Below, one piece after another: positions 31,629 through 33,837 of a stretch of 33,837 nucleotides of DNA (its first letter is position 1; every line of letters begins with the position of its first letter). The notes beneath the pieces were generated by a model, which was given only the letters and a program-made list of their open reading frames with translations, did not search any database and was not told the DNA's origin. A program made the translations under genes and the position numbers. The stretch comes from Anaerolineaceae bacterium (GTDB taxonomy: Bacteria; Chloroflexota; Anaerolineae; Promineifilales; Promineifilaceae), in the NCBI GenBank assembly GCA_002699125.1, contig PABI01000145.1, positions 1-33,837 on the forward strand. The letters run 5' to 3'.

Positions 31629-32909
31629 GCAACATCTTTTCTGTAAAAGGAAATTACCAGAACGTTAAAAACTACAGATTGTCTAATCGGATGTAAGTCC
31701 GACCGGTTTGCCATTCGTCGCTAATTTCCATCACAACAGCCGTCACCAGCCTGAGGCAAGATGCCTCGTTGGGAAACAAGGTGGCCACACGCGAACGTCG
31801 TCGAATCTCGCGATTGAGTCGCTCCAACGAGTTGGTCGTGCGGATGAGGCGGCGATGGGTATTCGGAAAGGAAAAAACGGTCAAGCCTTCCGGGATATTC
31901 GTCTCCAGCCAGTTAGCTAATTTGGCCGCTTTGGGCGCATATTTCTTAATCACCTGAGCCAGCAAGGTTTCGGCATCATAACGAGTTGCTGCATTGAAAA
32001 TGGCCCGAATGTCGGCTGCCACTTCGCGCTTCATGTCCTGTTTGGGCACATAAGCCTGGGCATTGCGCTGCAAGTGGCACTGGCAACGCTGCCAGGGAAC
32101 GCCACCGAAAATAGCGACGCCTGCTGGATGCCGATGTGCGCATCAGAGATGACCAACGCAACGCCAGCCAGGCCACGCTACACCAAGCTTTGCAGAAAGC
32201 GACGCCAGTGAGCTTCTTGCTCACTCAAGGAAACGCTGACACCCAGCACTTCCCGTTTGCCCTCCAGGTTAACGCCTACCGCCAGCAGCACAGCTGCCGA
32301 GCGCACCTGACCATCCAGGCGCACTTTTTCGTAGCGGGCATCCAGGTAGAGATATGTCATCTGGCCTAACGGCCGTTCCCGCCACTGGCTTAGCTGTTCA
32401 TCCAGCTCAACGGTGGCCCGGCTCACCTGCATAGAGGTCACCTCGAAGCCACACAACTGCTCGGTGATCGCCGCCACTTTGCGTGTGGAGACGCCTTGCA
32501 CATACATCTCGGCCAGGGCCAACTTCAAGGCCCGCTCGCTGCGCAACCCCTTTTCCAGCGCTTGGGGATAAAGCCGCCTTCGCGCACCTGGGGCACATCG
32601 AAGGTGATTTTACCGACACGGGTCGCCACGGTCTTGGGCTTGTATCCATTGGCCTGTCCCTGTCGTTCGGCTGACCTTTCGTAGGGGCCGACACCCAAGT
32701 ATTTCTGCCGTTCAAGCTGCATGGCCGCGTTGATGACCGTTTAAATCAGGTCCGGCAGCACATCAAATCCTTGTTGGGCAATCTGTTCGAGTAATTCTGC
32801 TGGTAAAGTACAATCGGTTTGGTAGGTCATGAAAGTCTCCTATTGGTTGTGGTAACTTCTAGGGTACTTCATGGCCTACTCTTGCCAAAAATTACAGAAA
32901 CAACGTTAC
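31629..32909 (-). mobile_element. IS256-family insertion sequence (decayed)
   Basis: The ends GCAACATCTTTTCTGTAA (31629-31646) and, read on the minus strand, GTAACGTTGTTTCTGTAA (32909-32892) match at 14 of 18 positions and enclose a mutator-type transposase remnant. The length, about 1.28 kb, suits IS256. I see no matching 8-9 bp target duplication outside the ends, so a deletion or recombination may have followed insertion. Confidence 0.8.
31672..32830 (-). pseudogene. IS256-family (mutator) transposase, multiply broken
   Basis: The start ATG 32830 gives MTYQTDCTLPAELLEQIAQQ, but codon 30 (32743-32741) is TAA. The same frame then continues with MQLERQKYLGVGPYERSAERQGQANGYK. A frameshift near 32560-32575 moves to ALEKGLRSERALKLALAEMYVQGVSTRKV, with the first catalytic Asp in YLYLDARYEKVR. 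A TAG at 32180-32178 follows; the reading continues into VISDAH (second Asp), then another shift near 32100 leads to the C-terminal part ending at 31672, with the catalytic Glu in NSLERLNREIRRR. Two stops and at least two frameshifts make it inactive. The DDE residues themselves are retained, so decay is recent. Confidence 0.9.
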
Positions 32910-32943
32910 ACTATCTCTAGCTCCAAACAGAAGCTATTTGATA

Positions 32944-32972
32944 TTGTCCAGACAAGTGATACTGTCTATTAT
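32944..32972 (+). promoter_or_regulatory. candidate promoter of the patatin-like gene
   Basis: TTGTCC (32944-32949) and TATTAT (32967-32972) are 17 bases apart, upstream of the AGGAGG and ATG at 33028. TTGTCCAGACAA (32944-32955) is a small inverted repeat over the -35 region that could be an operator. The spacing is ideal but both boxes are off consensus. Confidence 0.5.
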
Positions 32973-33027
32973 GGAGCAAAACCTTCCTTAAGGGCGGTTT
33001 GCATTGCAATTTTAGGAGGTTAGAATC

Positions 33028-33750
33028 ATGAATATTGGTATGGCCCTTTCGGGGGGCGGGTATCGAGCTACCGTGTTTCATTTGGGTGTTTTGTCATGGT
33101 TCGCTCATGCAGGGCATTTTGATAAGGTAAAATTTCTTTCACCAGTGTCCGGGGGCAGTATTTGTGTGGGTTTGATCTATGCGGCCTCTGGTAATCGCTA
33201 GCCAGATGATAAGCAATATCTTGAAGAAGTGTTACCCAAAATCCGAAGCTGGATGTTGAAGGTTGATTTACAGCGAGACTTATTTGTCAGAACACTATTA
33301 AGTCCATTACACATTTTCCAGACCCGAGCCAATGATCTGGCTAATTTAATGGAAGACAAATTTGAGATGGAGGGAACGCTGCAAGAGATTCCGCCAGAAC
33401 CACGCTTGGTCATTAATACAACGTGTTACGAAACGGGTAAACTCTTCCGTATTGAACAGGGTCGTATGGGAGATTACCAGCTTGGTTATGTGCGGAATCC
33501 CCAAATGAAGATTAGCGAAGCGGTAGCGGCTTCCGCTGGGTTCCCAGTTGGTATTGGACCACTTGAAATATGCCCTGAGGATCATTCCTGGTTCGCTTTT
33601 GAGAATGGGGGGTTGAATAGACCAATCAGCCCACCAGAATTGGAAAGAATTCATTTATGGGATGGTGGGGTTTACGACAACCTTGGCGACGAACCACTCT
33701 ATAATCCGGGCGAAGGGTGGCGCGAGGGGTGTTTGACGACGTACAACTGA
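33028..33750 (+). pseudogene. patatin-like phospholipase gene interrupted by an in-frame TAG
   Basis: The start MNIGMALSGGGYRATVFHLGVLSWF has the patatin oxyanion loop GGGYR. The nucleophile motif is SPVSGGSI (Ser near residue 48), and the catalytic Asp is in LWDGGVYDNLG. ATG 33028 has a strong AGGAGGT 8 bases upstream. Codon 58 (33199-33201) is TAG; after it the same frame continues with good patatin-like sequence (DLANLMEDKFEMEG..., ISEAVAASAGFPVGI) to 33750. The final stretch after EGWREG looks unlike the family, so a frameshift near 33730 is possible, and an alternative frame reads on to about 33807. Patatins hydrolyse acyl lipids, and many act in defence or virulence. The gene is AT-richer than the window and lacks ACGGCCGT. 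Confidence 0.8.
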
Positions 33751-33837
33751 TAGAGAAACTATTTAGACATGGCGCGAATAGTTTCAACATTGAACTTTTC
33801 CAAAAATGAATAGTTGAACTTGTTTGTTCTGAGAAAG

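Larger units (their letters stand above)
332..32376. repeat. ACGGCCGT highly iterated palindrome (61 copies across the window)
   Basis: Exact copies of the self-complementary octamer ACGGCCGT start at 332, 984, 3508, 3577, 4006, 4099, 4305, 5156, 5341, 5575, 5721, 6862, 7225, 7336, 8145, 8881, 9389, 9671, 9806, 10866, 11911, 12209, 12573, 13111, 13247, 13876, 14082, 14166, 14898, 15125, 15308, 15750, 16441, 16870, 18055, 18130, 18572, 18812, 19517, 20230, 20360, 20716, 20957, 21236, 22011, 22247, 22997, 23171, 24113, 24140, 24639, 25683, 26259, 26951, 27341, 27578, 27859, 28274, 28520, 31368 and 32369. The count was made by eye and could be off by one or two. With assumed base frequencies of 0.29 for G and C and 0.21 for A and T, about one copy would be expected by chance. 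Three copies (984, 3508, 26259) are intergenic; the rest lie in coding sequence on both strands and in all reading frames. Confidence 0.93.

Noticed and set aside
31976..32224. Open frame on the minus strand within the IS element
   Set aside because: Its sequence is out of frame with the mutator transposase and is explained by frameshift decay of that gene.

Overview
This is a GC-rich bacterial chromosome fragment with compact, mostly co-directional gene blocks. The gene mix suggests Chloroflexota, probably an Anaerolineae/Ardenticatenia-like lineage: a membrane-anchored clostripain-like peptidase, a triple-fasciclin lipoprotein, a YfhO-type membrane protein, an ABA4-like protein and a phytoene-dehydrogenase-like oxidoreductase, with many short hairpin repeats between genes. 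No rRNA, tRNA or CRISPR array was seen, so the assignment is an inference. The strongest genome-wide signature is the octamer palindrome ACGGCCGT. I count 61 exact copies by eye, about one per 555 bp, nearly all inside genes. This resembles the cyanobacterial HIP1 phenomenon but uses a different word.

Layout: 103-3265 (minus strand) is a three-gene signalling operon: a lone receiver with Asn at the phosphorylation site, a two-PAS membrane histidine kinase with a degenerate G1 box, and an OmpR-type response regulator. argJ (3516-4748, minus) diverges from a RimJ/L-type acetyltransferase (4836-5402). A clostripain-like peptidase (5527-8067) converges on a lipoprotein gene (8143-9204), with a hairpin between them. 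A YqeK-type HD hydrolase and an ABM-domain protein (9323-10293) converge on a minus-strand block at 10321-14750: a TPR-like protein, TauE/SafE, HAD, MazG-like, a small membrane protein and a DUF2785-like protein. DUF4037 (14824-15939) and the fasciclin lipoprotein (16245-17690) follow on the plus strand.

From 17881 to 22051 a textbook sigma-70 promoter precedes SDR, SRPBCC, DUF1295, CrtI/CrtISO-like and ABA4-like genes. This is a plausible isoprenoid or lipid tailoring cluster. Next come an M3 oligopeptidase (22161-23873), a small-enzyme block (23927-26170) and a YfhO-family membrane protein (26384-28597).

The right end is accessory. At 28829-30522 there is a lone integron gene cassette carrying a serine beta-lactamase-family hydrolase. 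It ends in a 128-bp attC whose folded arms show the classic two extrahelical bases, and its 5' core GTTGGGC is complementary to the attC outer core GCCCAAC. After it come a UbiA-family prenyltransferase, a DinB gene cut off at an IS256-family element with a decayed transposase, and a patatin-like gene interrupted by an in-frame TAG. The cassette and the patatin region lack ACGGCCGT, which supports foreign origin; the kinase region also lacks it.
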